Shown here: positions 24,039-33,480 of the stretch, piece after piece
Layout of the letters: every line of letters starts with the position of its first letter
Numbering within the stretch: the stretch's first letter is position 1
DNA from: Paenibacillus sp. YN15
Lineage (GTDB): Bacteria; Bacillota; Bacilli; Paenibacillales; NBRC-103111
Direction of reading: 5' to 3'
NCBI RefSeq assembly: GCF_003285005.1
Contig: NZ_QMFA01000022.1
Span: 29,957 to 93,956 of the forward strand
DNA: 64,000 bases
Made by a program: the position numbers and the translations under genes
Notes under the pieces: model-generated
Seen by the model: only the letters and a program-made list of their open reading frames with translations
Told to the model about the DNA's origin: nothing
Databases searched by the model: none

Positions 24039-27000
24039 TTAAACAGTTTCCTTCGGCTTTCCGGGCAGGATCACTGCAATCCTGTGGGCCTGCTTGTCAT
24101 CCGCCAGCTCCAGGAAGGTGCCGGGTCCGGCAGTCAGGATGTCCCGGAACCCCTCTCCCGGCTGCTCCCGGGTGAACACCAGCGTATACACTGTGCCGCC
24201 GAACCGGTAGTCCGCCTGGAAGCCCGGCCAGCCGTCGGGAACGCACGGGTCCAGCAGCAGCCGGTTGCCGCGGCGGCGGATGCCGAGAATCCACTCCAGC
24301 CCCACCTGGTACATCCATCCCGCGGCGCCGGTGTACCAGGTCCAACCCGCGTGGCCCCGGTGGGGCTCGGAGGTGTAGACATCGGCGGCCATCACATACG
24401 GCTCGCCTGTATACTGCCGGACCTCCTGGTCCGTCCGGGTGTGGTTTACCGGATTGAGCAGATGGAACAGCTCAAAGGCCTTATTGCCCTGCCCCAGCTT
24501 GCTCCAGGCGGCGATGCTCCAGATGACCCCGTGGGTATACTGGGCCCCGTTCTCCCGGATGCCCGGGGGATAACCCTGGATATAGCCGGGGCTGGGCTCC
24601 GTTTTGTCGAAGGCGGGGGTTAAGAGCCGCGCCAGGGCCAGCTCCCGGTCCACCAGCTCCCGGTCGAAGGAGCGCATGGCCTGCCAGGCCCGCTCCTCGG
24701 GGGCGCCTCCGGAGAGGACCGACCAGGATTGGGCAATGGCATCGATCCGGCACTCGTCATTGCGGATGGAGCCCAGCCAGGCCCCGGAGTCAGTGAAGGC
24801 CCGCCGGTACCACTGGCCGTCCCAGGCATGCTCATTGGCCGCCTTAAACAAGCTCTCCCGCTGTTCCCGGTAGCGGGCGGTCCGCTCCGCATCTCCCCGC
24901 TCCGTGCAGATGCCCTCGAAGCGCTCCAGAATCTCCGCCAGGAACCAGGCCAGCCAGACGCTTTCGCCCCGGCCCTTGTCTCCGGCCAGATTCAGGCCGT
25001 CGTTCCAGTCGCCTACGCCGATCAGCGGCAGACCGTGCTCGCCGATGCGCGACAATGCCTTTTCGATAGCCTGAAGGCAGTGCTCGTAGACGGTGCCTGT
25101 CCGCCCGGAGAGGACAGTGGGCTCGTAACGCTCATGCTCCCCTTCCTTAAGGGGCTCGCTGATCAGGTAAGGAGCATGCTCCTCCCACAGGGTCTGATCT
25201 CCCGTATGCTCCGTGTAGCGGGAAGCCACATAGGGCAGCCATAAGAGATCATCGGAGAACAGGGTACGAATGCCCCGCTCCGTCTCCTCATGCCACCAGT
25301 GCTGCACATCGCCCTCCTCGTATTGGTGGGCGGCGTGCAGCAGTACCTGCCTGCGGGCAAATTCCGGCGCCGTATGCAGCAGCGCCAGCGTATCCTGAAG
25401 CTGGTCCCGGAAGCCGAAGGCCCCGCCGGCCTGGAAGAAGCCGCTGCGGGCCCAGATCCGGCAGGCCAGGGTCTGGTACAGCAGCCAGCCGTTCAGAAGC
25501 AGATCCATCTCCCTGGCGGGAGTGGACACCTGCACCTGGCGCAGCATGCTGTTCCAGTGCTGCTCCATCTCCGCCCACGCAGCATCGCAGCCAGCGCCGC
25601 CGGCGTACTGGCGGGCCAGTGCCGCCGCTTCCGCTTCCGAAGAGGCGCAGCCCAAGAGAATCACAATCTCCCGTTCTTCACCGGGAGCAAGGGCCAGCTC
25701 CTGCCGGATGGCGCCGCAGGAAGCGGCCTGGATGCCGGTCCGGTTGGACAAGCGCTCCCCGGCCAGTCCTGCCGGAGCTTCCAGGCGGCCGTTGCGGCCG
25801 ACAAATTCCAGTTGATCCGAAGTCCAGGTTTGGGTCCCCTCCGGAAAAATGCCCAGAAAAGCGGTAGCCTCCCGGAAATGCTCCTGGTACTTGTTTTGTG
25901 CGGTTAAGATAGCTGCCGCTTCATCCCGGCGGACGGCGATGTGGGAAGCTGTCTGCTGCCGTCCCACTCCCAATACCCACTCCGCGTAATAGGCCAGAGA
26001 CAGCCGCCGCTGCCGGGAGGAGGTATTGGCCAGACGCAGGCGCATAATTTTCACCGGGTCCTTCACCGGCACAAACAAGGTCAGCTCATGGCGGATGCCC
26101 TCCCGCTCATGGCGGAACATGGAATAGCCTTGTCCATGGACGACTGTATACGGCTCTGGATGTTTGCCTGGCGATGGGGTCAGCGTCCACAGCACTCCCG
26201 AATCCTCATCCTTCAAATATCCCTGTTCGCCGGGAGGGTCCAGCACCGGGTCATTGGACCACGGGGTGAGCTTGCATTCCCGGCTGTTGCGCCAGAAGGT
26301 GTAGCCGGTGCCCAACTCGGTAACCAGGGCTCCGAAGATGGGATTGGCCAGCACGTTGGTCCACGGCCCCGGCAGGTGGCGTCCGTCTGCAATGGTAAGC
26401 CGGTATTCCCGGCCGTCGGGGGTGAAGCCGCCCCAGCAGTTAAAGAACAGAAGCTCTTTCGGGTCCGGTATCGCCAGGGGAGGCGTCATGCCGCAGCCGG
26501 CGGCGTCTCCGGCGCCCGCTGGGAAACGATGGCCTGCCGCCTTATCTGCCGCGCCGCCTTGGCTGTTCGTACCGTCGCCTGCCGGATAGACCAGCGCCAG
26601 CGCCGGAGCGTCGCCCCGCAGAGCGCGCAGCTGGGAGGCCAGGCTGGGGCCGCCGGCGTGGAGATTCACCCGTGCCGCAGCCGTCAGCAGCCGCCGGTCT
26701 TCCTCCGTCAGGCGGTGGACGGGAATCACATGAATCCCGGATAGACCCTGCCCGAAGCGGTCCACGCCATGCTCTGCCGCCCGCTGCAGCGCCTCCTGCA
26801 GATCCTGCTGGTATCCGTCCCGGGACAGGTTCAGGATCACCAGATCATAAACCAGCCCCAGCCGCCGGGCATATTCATGGCCGACCAGAAGCTTGATCAC
26901 AAACGGCAGATGGCTCTTGTCGCCGATCTGCACTACCATAATCGGGCGGTCGCCGGATATGCCGAAGGACCAGAGGCCGGACTGGCCTTTCACATTGGCC

Positions 27001-30000
27001 GCAATCGCCTCCCGGCGTTCCTTGCGAAGCGGCGGGGTGTAGAGCATAAGCCCTGCCAGCCGCTGGAACAAAGCCGCCTCCCGGCCGTCCAGCTGGAGGC
27101 TCTTCAGCTCGATCCGGCTGCGGTTCCAGGCCAGCCGGAAGGCCCGGTCCGCCTGCTGGGCACTGGCCAGCCTGGCGGCGGTTTCCACTGCATCCTGGCG
27201 CTCCGCCGCCACCGCCGTCACCGCATACAGCACCGTCTTGCCGCCGGGCTCAAGCTCTACCCTGCGCCGCATAATGAAGGCCGGGTCCGCCACCGAGCCG
27301 GTTTTGGCCTTCAGCCGGCTCTTGGCGCATTGAGGCTCGGCCAGGGTATAGCCCCGACCCACAAACGCCGCCCGGTCCGTTTCAAACTCCACCGGGCCTA
27401 AAGACTGCCCGTCCGCCGCCAGCAGATGGGCGGACCAGAGAGAATGATCCTTCACCGTCCGCGGCCGCCTGCCGGCCACCAGGCAGCCCGACTCCTCATC
27501 ATAGGCGGTGCGGACAAACAGCTTGCTGAAGGCAAGGTGGGCATCATCCGCAATCGGGCTGGACATGGCCAGCTCCATGAAGGTGGTGACCTCCAGCACC
27601 TTTTTTTCCTCGCTGTGGTTAACCAGAGTAATCCGCCGCACCTCGGCATCGGCTTCCGGGGAAACGGCAATCTCCATCTTCGTTTCCACTTGCCCGTCCC
27701 GCCTCAGGAACACGGCCTTATCCAGCTCAAACCGGATCAGGCCCTCATCCGGCTCTACCCGGGCCGGCTGGAAGGACGGTGACCACAGCTTGTCTTCGCC
27801 TACATCCCAAATGTAAACCCCGCTGACCCAGGAATCCCGGACCGGGTCCTCCCGCCAGCGGGTGACGGACAAGCCGTCCCAGCTGCTGTGGCCTGCGCCG
27901 CTGGCAGTGACCATGGTCATGAAGCGGCCGTTGGACAGGAGGCATACCTCCGGCACAGCCGTATGAGGGGAACGGAATTCCCGGACAGAGGCGGTATCCA
28001 CCGGTTGTTTCTCATGCCGCGGGTTGGACCGGTACATCTCCGGATGGCGAATCCATTTGGGCCGCGCCGGAATCCGTTCCTGGAGAAGCAGCTCGGCCGC
28101 CTGCACCTCCATGCTTTTGTGAAACCGGTCGTACATGGTCCGGGGCAGCAGCAGGTTGCCCAGGGTCAGCAGGCTCATGCCCTGATGGTGGGCCATGAAG
28201 CTCTTGACCACCATGTGGCGGCTGCCTCCCGGCATCCGGCGGGGTGTGCAGTCGATGGCTTCATAGAAGCCGTATTTGCCCCGGGCGCCCCATTCCTCCA
28301 TCTCGTGCAGGGCGGCAATCCCCCGGTCCCGGGAGTAGGGCAGAGACATGATGGTGGCATACGGCGCCAGCACCAGATCCTGCTCCAGACCGCGCTTGAA
28401 GCCCAGCCCCGGAACCCCGAAGGCCCGGTACTGGTAATTCATCTGGTAATCGAAGGCGTAATAGCCGGATTCCGATATGCCGAAGGGCACCTTCCGCTGC
28501 CGGGCGTATTCAATCTGCCGGTCCACCACGGCCTGGTAGGTGCTGTCCCAGAGGGTATCCCGGTAGGTTTTCATAAAGAGCCACGGCATCAGATATTCAA
28601 ACATGGTTCCCGACCAGGAAAGCAGAAGCGGATGGCTGCCCGACTTGGTCAGCGTCCGGCCCAGCACATTCCAGTGGGAGACAGGGGCCTGGCCCATGGC
28701 AATGGCCACAAAGCTGGCCTGCCTGGCTTCAGAGGCCAGAAGGTCGTAGAGCACATTGTCCCGTTTGCCTTCCTTTACATGGTAACCAAGGGAGAAGAGA
28801 TTGGTCTTCTCGTCCAGAAGCGGGCGGAAATTGGTTTCCCGCGCCAGCGATTCCATTCGCGCCGCCAGTCGTGTGCCCCGGTTGCGGACGGTGGAGCGTT
28901 TGCCGATATGAGGCGTCAGCTCCTGGGCAAATGCCACCTGGAACTCCCCCTTGGACCGGGGCTTTCTTCTGTCCGTCACCAGGTCGTTCATACCCAGATG
29001 CCCGTCGGTTTCCACCCATTCCAGGAGTCCTTCACGTGCGGCAATCAGGCATACAGCCAGGTTGCCCGAATCCACGGTGGACACATATACCGGGTTAAGC
29101 GGAGCCAGGGTTGCGGTATCGTACCAGTTGTACAGATGCCCCTCCCATTTTTCCATACTCTCAACGGTCCCGATTGTCCGCTCCAGCCGTTCGATCATCC
29201 CCGGCGTATCGATAAACCCGAAGTCCCGGGCCGCCAGCACGCAGGTCAGATACAGCCCAATATTGGTGGGGGAGGTGCGGTGGGCCACCCCTTTGTCCCC
29301 CTCCATCTGGACATTGTCCGGGGGCAGGTAGGAATCCTCCTCTGTTACATACGCTTCATAAAAGGCCCAAATGTCTGCGGACAGCTTGCGGAGCTCCTGC
29401 TCCTCATCCTTGCTGAAAACCGCCTGACCGGAATCCGCCTCGCGGTCCAGCCAGCGCACTACAAGAGGCGCCAAGGCCCATAGGATCACAACAGCCAAAC
29501 CGGCCAGCCGCAGCGTATCGAGACTCCCCCAGCTTCCGTCAGCGGGGAAAAGAGCCCAGCGCCTGCCTTGTCCGGCAAAACCTCCGGGGCCCCAATCTCC
29601 AGCCTCCGGCACCGCCCGGCCCAGAAGCAAGCCGGCAGCCAGCAGCGCAATCGCGATATAGCCTCCTGACAGGTTCGTCATCACAGGGCGGCCCTTTTTG
29701 CCGCTTTGGCGCTCCACCTCGGATTGGCTGACCCATTCCAGCAGCCTGCGTTTGGAGACCGTGATCCGGTACAGGGTCCGCACCACTGCATCCAGCAGCA
29801 TGAGACTTTGAAAAGGCAGGGTGATGAAGGCAATGGCGCATTGGGCCAAAGTATTCAGCAGTCCCTTGGGCCGGTAGATCAGGGTATGCAGCGTCAGCAG
29901 CTGGCGGACAAAAGGTGCGCACAGCGTCAGCAGCACCAGCCCGTACCAGCGCCACGGGGAGCCGGGCAGCACCGGCACCGCCAGAATGGCAATGGCCAGG

Positions 30001-32441
30001 AGCATTGGCGACAGCAGGCTGCGCCGCAGGTTGTCCACGATCTGCCAGCGGGTCAGGGGCGTCAGATCGGCGGGAATCCGCTCTCCGTCCCCGTTGCGCG
30101 TATGCCGCTTCAGCCAAGGAAGCAGCTGCCAGTCTCCCCGGGTCCACCGGTGCAGCCGTTTTTGGTGGGACAGGAAGGTGGACGGGCAATCGTCGATGAG
30201 CTCAATATCCGACAGAAAGCCTGCCCGCAGGAAGCCGCCCTCCAGCAGATCGTGGCTCAGCACGCTGTTCTCCGGGAAGAGGTTTCCCAGGACGGTATGG
30301 AAAGCATCCACATCGAAGATTCCCTTGCCGGTGAAAATTCCCTGACCCATGGCGTCCTGGTAGGGATCGGATACGGCAAAGGCATACGGGTCCAGCCCCG
30401 GCTCGGACGACCAAATGGAGGCCAGCCGGGATTTCCGGGCGCTTTCGTAGGTCATGCCGATCCTTGGCTGGAGCACGCCATGCCCCTCCGCCACCCGCGT
30501 CCCGCTGGCGTTCAGCCGGGGGCGGTTGTACGGCAGGTGGATGGCTCCGATCATCCGTTGTCCCGACTCCAACGGCAGGCGGGTGTCCGCATCCAGCGTA
30601 ATACAATAGCGGATGCGGGGAAGCACGGAGCGGTCTCCGGCGATGGTGCTGAAGCTGGTGGAGGCATCGCCCTTCAACAGCCGGACAAATTCTACCAGCT
30701 TGCCGCGTTTGCGCTCCCAGCCCATCCAGACTTGCTCCGCTTCATTCCATTGGCGGCTGCGGTGGAACAGGTGGAAGCTGGTTTCGGGGTAACGGCCGTT
30801 CAGCTTCTCCACTTCTCCGATGGCCTGCTTCAGAACCTTTTCATCCTGGGGCAGCCGTTCCTTGTCCGCATCCCGGAAGTCGCTGAGAATAGCGAAGTGG
30901 ATATTCGGGTCCCGGTTGGCCAAATAATGCAGCTCCAGCCGTTCCGCCGTAGCGGCGGCGTCCTCGGGGGTGGACCAGATGACGGGTATGACCACCATGG
31001 TAGCGGCCTCCTCCGGTACTCCCTTGGAGAAGTCATAGCGCAAAAGCCGGGTAGGGGTTTTCACCCGTTCGATCAGCCAATGCAGGACGGTGACGGCATA
31101 TTCGCTGGCGGGCAGGACAGCCAGCAGCACAATCGCCACCCAGCCGCCAACCGACAGATTTCCGGCGCTGCGGCCGATCCAGAGGGAGGCGGCAGCCAGC
31201 GCCGCCACAAAAGCCAGCGCCAGGAGCTGCATATACAGCACGGCGGCCCGGGTTTTGATCCCGGCCTCCGGCAGAGCTCCGGCTTTGCCGCATTGGCGCA
31301 AGGCCTTCTGCAGGGCCTTCAACCCCCGGCCCTCCAGCAGATAATAGGCGGCGCAGCTGTCCCGGGTGGGCAGGCTTCCGCCGGACGCTGCTGTTGCCTC
31401 CGCCGCCCCTGCCGCCCGGGCTTCCGCCTCCCGGCTCCGCAGCCGCCCGTCGGCCAGCTCCACCGCTTTGGTGGCCACCAGATTCTCCGGCACCCGCATC
31501 CGCTTGGCCAATGTGGCGGTGCGGCTGCGCAGGGTGTGGCGGCTGGCGTTGTCCAGCCGGGGGTAATCCCCGGCCAACTCCTGGCGCAGGGTATTTTCCA
31601 CCATGCTGATCCGCTCGAACAAGGGACTCCACTGGGTCCGGGACAGACTCCGCAGACTTCCGATGGCATTGCCTGTGCTCACCTGATATTGCGCCTGCAG
31701 CTGATAATCATAAGAAAGAATGGAGTCCAGGCTTTCCGGTCCGTTGTCCAGCTTGCATACCAGCCATTCGCCCAAATGCGCCGAATCCTCCGCATGCTCC
31801 CGCAAATGGCGGACCAACTGAACGATCACGGCGCCGGACAAGGGCAGCTCCAGCCCGGCTTCCTCCAGCGTTTGCTTCAGGCGTTCCGGCGTCAGCTCCG
31901 ACGGCGGAATGTCCGCCAGCATCCGCTCCACCCGGGCGCATATGCTGCGCCGCTCCTTCACCGGCTCCATCAGGGCCGCCAACCGGCGGATCAGCTCCAT
32001 TTTCATAAATACGGGCAGGGACCAGGCTTCGGCGATAGTCAGCACGGAAACCTCCTGGTACGCCTCCAAGTAGGCAACCAGGGTATCCTCCTCAAAAAGC
32101 CCGTCGGTTTCAGACAAATAGGCCGCGCAGATGGCGGATACCCGGCGGACGGCCGTTTTGCCCACGGCAGGCAGGGTTTTCACCGGCAGATTGAGGGTTT
32201 CTTCTTTTAAGCCCAGAATCTCCGCCTCAATAAATTCCGAATGGTCCAAAAGCCATTCCTCGGCTGGCTGTTCGCAGGCGCCCAGGTTCTCATGAAGCTC
32301 CCTGACAAAAGCCCTCAGCTCCGTGATGTCCCCTTCCACCCGGCTCCACAAGGCCTTTGGCGAAATGCGGCGTTCGTGCGGGTCGTGCTCAAGTGCAAGC
32401 TTATGTGCATGGTCCCTTAGCTTATCCTCATTCCAACCCAT
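24039..32441 (-). CDS. Cyclic beta-1,2-glucan synthase-like giant membrane protein (NdvB-type)
   Basis: 2800 residues from ATG 32441 (GGAGG six bases upstream). Layout: N-terminal helical region (1-400), membrane helices near 405-460, a GT84/GT2-like glycosyltransferase (about 470-760) with TLDADTRLP near 614 and SHDLLEGGFLRAG and HRWTRGDWQLLPWL further on, and more membrane helices (about 800-1010). A glycoamylase-type (alpha/alpha)6 domain follows near 1200-1500 (FGISESGYYAFDYQMNY, SFMAHHQGMSLLTLGNLLL), then two beta-rich carbohydrate domains and a C-terminal GH94 phosphorylase-like domain (GGAFGFRDQLQDTLALL, GVGDWNDGLN near 2480 with the catalytic Asp). In proteobacteria this enzyme starts, extends, cyclises and trims cyclic beta-1,2-glucan. 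All main domains are present; substrate in this Gram-positive is inferred. Confidence 0.88.
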   Translation of the reverse strand: MGWNEDKLRDHAHKLALEHDPHERRISPKALWSRVEGDITELRAFVRELHENLGACEQPAEEWLLDHSEFIEAEILGLKEETLNLPVKTLPAVGKTAVRRVSAICAAYLSETDGLFEEDTLVAYLEAYQEVSVLTIAEAWSLPVFMKMELIRRLAALMEPVKERRSICARVERMLADIPPSELTPERLKQTLEEAGLELPLSGAVIVQLVRHLREHAEDSAHLGEWLVCKLDNGPESLDSILSYDYQLQAQYQVSTGNAIGSLRSLSRTQWSPLFERISMVENTLRQELAGDYPRLDNASRHTLRSRTATLAKRMRVPENLVATKAVELADGRLRSREAEARAAGAAEATAASGGSLPTRDSCAAYYLLEGRGLKALQKALRQCGKAGALPEAGIKTRAAVLYMQLLALAFVAALAAASLWIGRSAGNLSVGGWVAIVLLAVLPASEYAVTVLHWLIERVKTPTRLLRYDFSKGVPEEAATMVVIPVIWSTPEDAAATAERLELHYLANRDPNIHFAILSDFRDADKERLPQDEKVLKQAIGEVEKLNGRYPETSFHLFHRSRQWNEAEQVWMGWERKRGKLVEFVRLLKGDASTSFSTIAGDRSVLPRIRYCITLDADTRLPLESGQRMIGAIHLPYNRPRLNASGTRVAEGHGVLQPRIGMTYESARKSRLASIWSSEPGLDPYAFAVSDPYQDAMGQGIFTGKGIFDVDAFHTVLGNLFPENSVLSHDLLEGGFLRAGFLSDIELIDDCPSTFLSHQKRLHRWTRGDWQLLPWLKRHTRNGDGERIPADLTPLTRWQIVDNLRRSLLSPMLLAIAILAVPVLPGSPWRWYGLVLLTLCAPFVRQLLTLHTLIYRPKGLLNTLAQCAIAFITLPFQSLMLLDAVVRTLYRITVSKRRLLEWVSQSEVERQSGKKGRPVMTNLSGGYIAIALLAAGLLLGRAVPEAGDWGPGGFAGQGRRWALFPADGSWGSLDTLRLAGLAVVILWALAPLVVRWLDREADSGQAVFSKDEEQELRKLSADIWAFYEAYVTEEDSYLPPDNVQMEGDKGVAHRTSPTNIGLYLTCVLAARDFGFIDTPGMIERLERTIGTVESMEKWEGHLYNWYDTATLAPLNPVYVSTVDSGNLAVCLIAAREGLLEWVETDGHLGMNDLVTDRRKPRSKGEFQVAFAQELTPHIGKRSTVRNRGTRLAARMESLARETNFRPLLDEKTNLFSLGYHVKEGKRDNVLYDLLASEARQASFVAIAMGQAPVSHWNVLGRTLTKSGSHPLLLSWSGTMFEYLMPWLFMKTYRDTLWDSTYQAVVDRQIEYARQRKVPFGISESGYYAFDYQMNYQYRAFGVPGLGFKRGLEQDLVLAPYATIMSLPYSRDRGIAALHEMEEWGARGKYGFYEAIDCTPRRMPGGSRHMVVKSFMAHHQGMSLLTLGNLLLPRTMYDRFHKSMEVQAAELLLQERIPARPKWIRHPEMYRSNPRHEKQPVDTASVREFRSPHTAVPEVCLLSNGRFMTMVTASGAGHSSWDGLSVTRWREDPVRDSWVSGVYIWDVGEDKLWSPSFQPARVEPDEGLIRFELDKAVFLRRDGQVETKMEIAVSPEADAEVRRITLVNHSEEKKVLEVTTFMELAMSSPIADDAHLAFSKLFVRTAYDEESGCLVAGRRPRTVKDHSLWSAHLLAADGQSLGPVEFETDRAAFVGRGYTLAEPQCAKSRLKAKTGSVADPAFIMRRRVELEPGGKTVLYAVTAVAAERQDAVETAARLASAQQADRAFRLAWNRSRIELKSLQLDGREAALFQRLAGLMLYTPPLRKERREAIAANVKGQSGLWSFGISGDRPIMVVQIGDKSHLPFVIKLLVGHEYARRLGLVYDLVILNLSRDGYQQDLQEALQRAAEHGVDRFGQGLSGIHVIPVHRLTEEDRRLLTAAARVNLHAGGPSLASQLRALRGDAPALALVYPAGDGTNSQGGAADKAAGHRFPAGAGDAAGCGMTPPLAIPDPKELLFFNCWGGFTPDGREYRLTIADGRHLPGPWTNVLANPIFGALVTELGTGYTFWRNSRECKLTPWSNDPVLDPPGEQGYLKDEDSGVLWTLTPSPGKHPEPYTVVHGQGYSMFRHEREGIRHELTLFVPVKDPVKIMRLRLANTSSRQRRLSLAYYAEWVLGVGRQQTASHIAVRRDEAAAILTAQNKYQEHFREATAFLGIFPEGTQTWTSDQLEFVGRNGRLEAPAGLAGERLSNRTGIQAASCGAIRQELALAPGEEREIVILLGCASSEAEAAALARQYAGGAGCDAAWAEMEQHWNSMLRQVQVSTPAREMDLLLNGWLLYQTLACRIWARSGFFQAGGAFGFRDQLQDTLALLHTAPEFARRQVLLHAAHQYEEGDVQHWWHEETERGIRTLFSDDLLWLPYVASRYTEHTGDQTLWEEHAPYLISEPLKEGEHERYEPTVLSGRTGTVYEHCLQAIEKALSRIGEHGLPLIGVGDWNDGLNLAGDKGRGESVWLAWFLAEILERFEGICTERGDAERTARYREQRESLFKAANEHAWDGQWYRRAFTDSGAWLGSIRNDECRIDAIAQSWSVLSGGAPEERAWQAMRSFDRELVDRELALARLLTPAFDKTEPSPGYIQGYPPGIRENGAQYTHGVIWSIAAWSKLGQGNKAFELFHLLNPVNHTRTDQEVRQYTGEPYVMAADVYTSEPHRGHAGWTWYTGAAGWMYQVGLEWILGIRRRGNRLLLDPCVPDGWPGFQADYRFGGTVYTLVFTREQPGEGFRDILTAGPGTFLELADDKQAHRIAVILPGKPKETV

Positions 32442-32533
32442 ACAAAACCTCCAACGACAAGAATGGCATAAAGTCACTTCATTACCATTCCACGATATGG
32501 AGATTTTTATGAGCGGTTTTTATGAAAATAAGG

Positions 32534-33283
32534 TTAATCCCGCCAGGAACGCGGGTCCCGAACGCAATGCCCCTCCTCCAGGACGGCTTCGCGGAAGCCT
32601 GCCATTTGGCTCGGCCTGCCTGCTACCGGCATGTGGCTTCCGGCCAACAGAATATTGCACTGCCTGCCGGAGGACGGCAGCACATACGCGGCGGTATGCT
32701 TGAACACCCGGGCGAGGGTAGTATGGATGGCGTTGATATGCCGGTCGTTGGATTCCTTGCCGGCCAGGTTCAGAATGACGGCTCCCTTGGAGGCAAGCCT
32801 GGAGTCCGCCAGCCGGAAAAATTCCAGGGAGGTGAGATGCCGGGGAGTTCCCGCGGGATTGAAGGCATCCACCAGAATGAAATCCAGAGAGGCGGGAGGC
32901 TCCGCCGCCAGCAGGTTTCTCCCGTCCCCCGCGGCTACATTATCTGCCGTATACCCGAAGTATTCGCGGCTGATCCGGATCACCTCTTCATCCAGCTCCG
33001 CAATCTTGAAGGTGTTCGCAGGGAAATGACGGGGAATGGTGCCGATGCCCAGCCCGATCATAAAGGCAGAGCGGAACTCAGGAAGATGGTGCTCCATTAG
33101 GTGGATCATGGCTTGCGGATACTCAAACAGAATCCGCTCTGGCCGGTTCAGGTCCATGGCCCCCTGAACGGCGGTTTCGGAAAATTGGAGCAGGCGGAAT
33201 CGGCCATTTTGCCCGTAGAGCCGGTAGGTTTCGTATACGAACAGCTCCTGGTGGGGGCTGACTGTGTGATGGATGAGCTGCAT
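32534..33283 (-). CDS. Spermidine synthase-like methyltransferase-fold protein
   Basis: 249 residues. SAM/decarboxylated-SAM binding fold: FMIGLGIGTIPRHF (motif I), ELDEEVIRISREYFG, DGRNLLAAEP, and SLDFILVDAF with the DAF motif where aminopropyltransferases carry DxxD or DxF. It resembles stand-alone spermidine synthase-like proteins lacking part of the N-terminal strand domain, so polyamine synthesis is not certain. It sits 92 bases upstream of the glucan synthase on the same strand; no functional link is evident. Ribosome site AAAGGAAG. Confidence 0.75.
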   Translation of the reverse strand: MQLIHHTVSPHQELFVYETYRLYGQNGRFRLLQFSETAVQGAMDLNRPERILFEYPQAMIHLMEHHLPEFRSAFMIGLGIGTIPRHFPANTFKIAELDEEVIRISREYFGYTADNVAAGDGRNLLAAEPPASLDFILVDAFNPAGTPRHLTSLEFFRLADSRLASKGAVILNLAGKESNDRHINAIHTTLARVFKHTAAYVLPSSGRQCNILLAGSHMPVAGRPSQMAGFREAVLEEGHCVRDPRSWRD

Positions 33284-33480
33284 GTTCGGAGCTTCCTTTC
33301 GTCAATATGGTTCCGTGGTCTCTAAAGCACCATCATACACCAGCGGCGGCGGGAGGAGAAAATAAATTTTTGCTGATTTGGCCGATCATTGGAAGGTGAG
33401 ATTGGTCAGAAAATATGGTAAAATAAAAGAAAAGTATGCCGAAGAAAAATATCCGCTGCTGGTTAAGAAGGGATCTCTCC

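Noticed and set aside
29706..32210. An 834-residue plus-strand open frame rich in Gln, His and Arg
   Set aside because: It mirrors the GC-rich glucan synthase gene; its composition is that of an antisense shadow.
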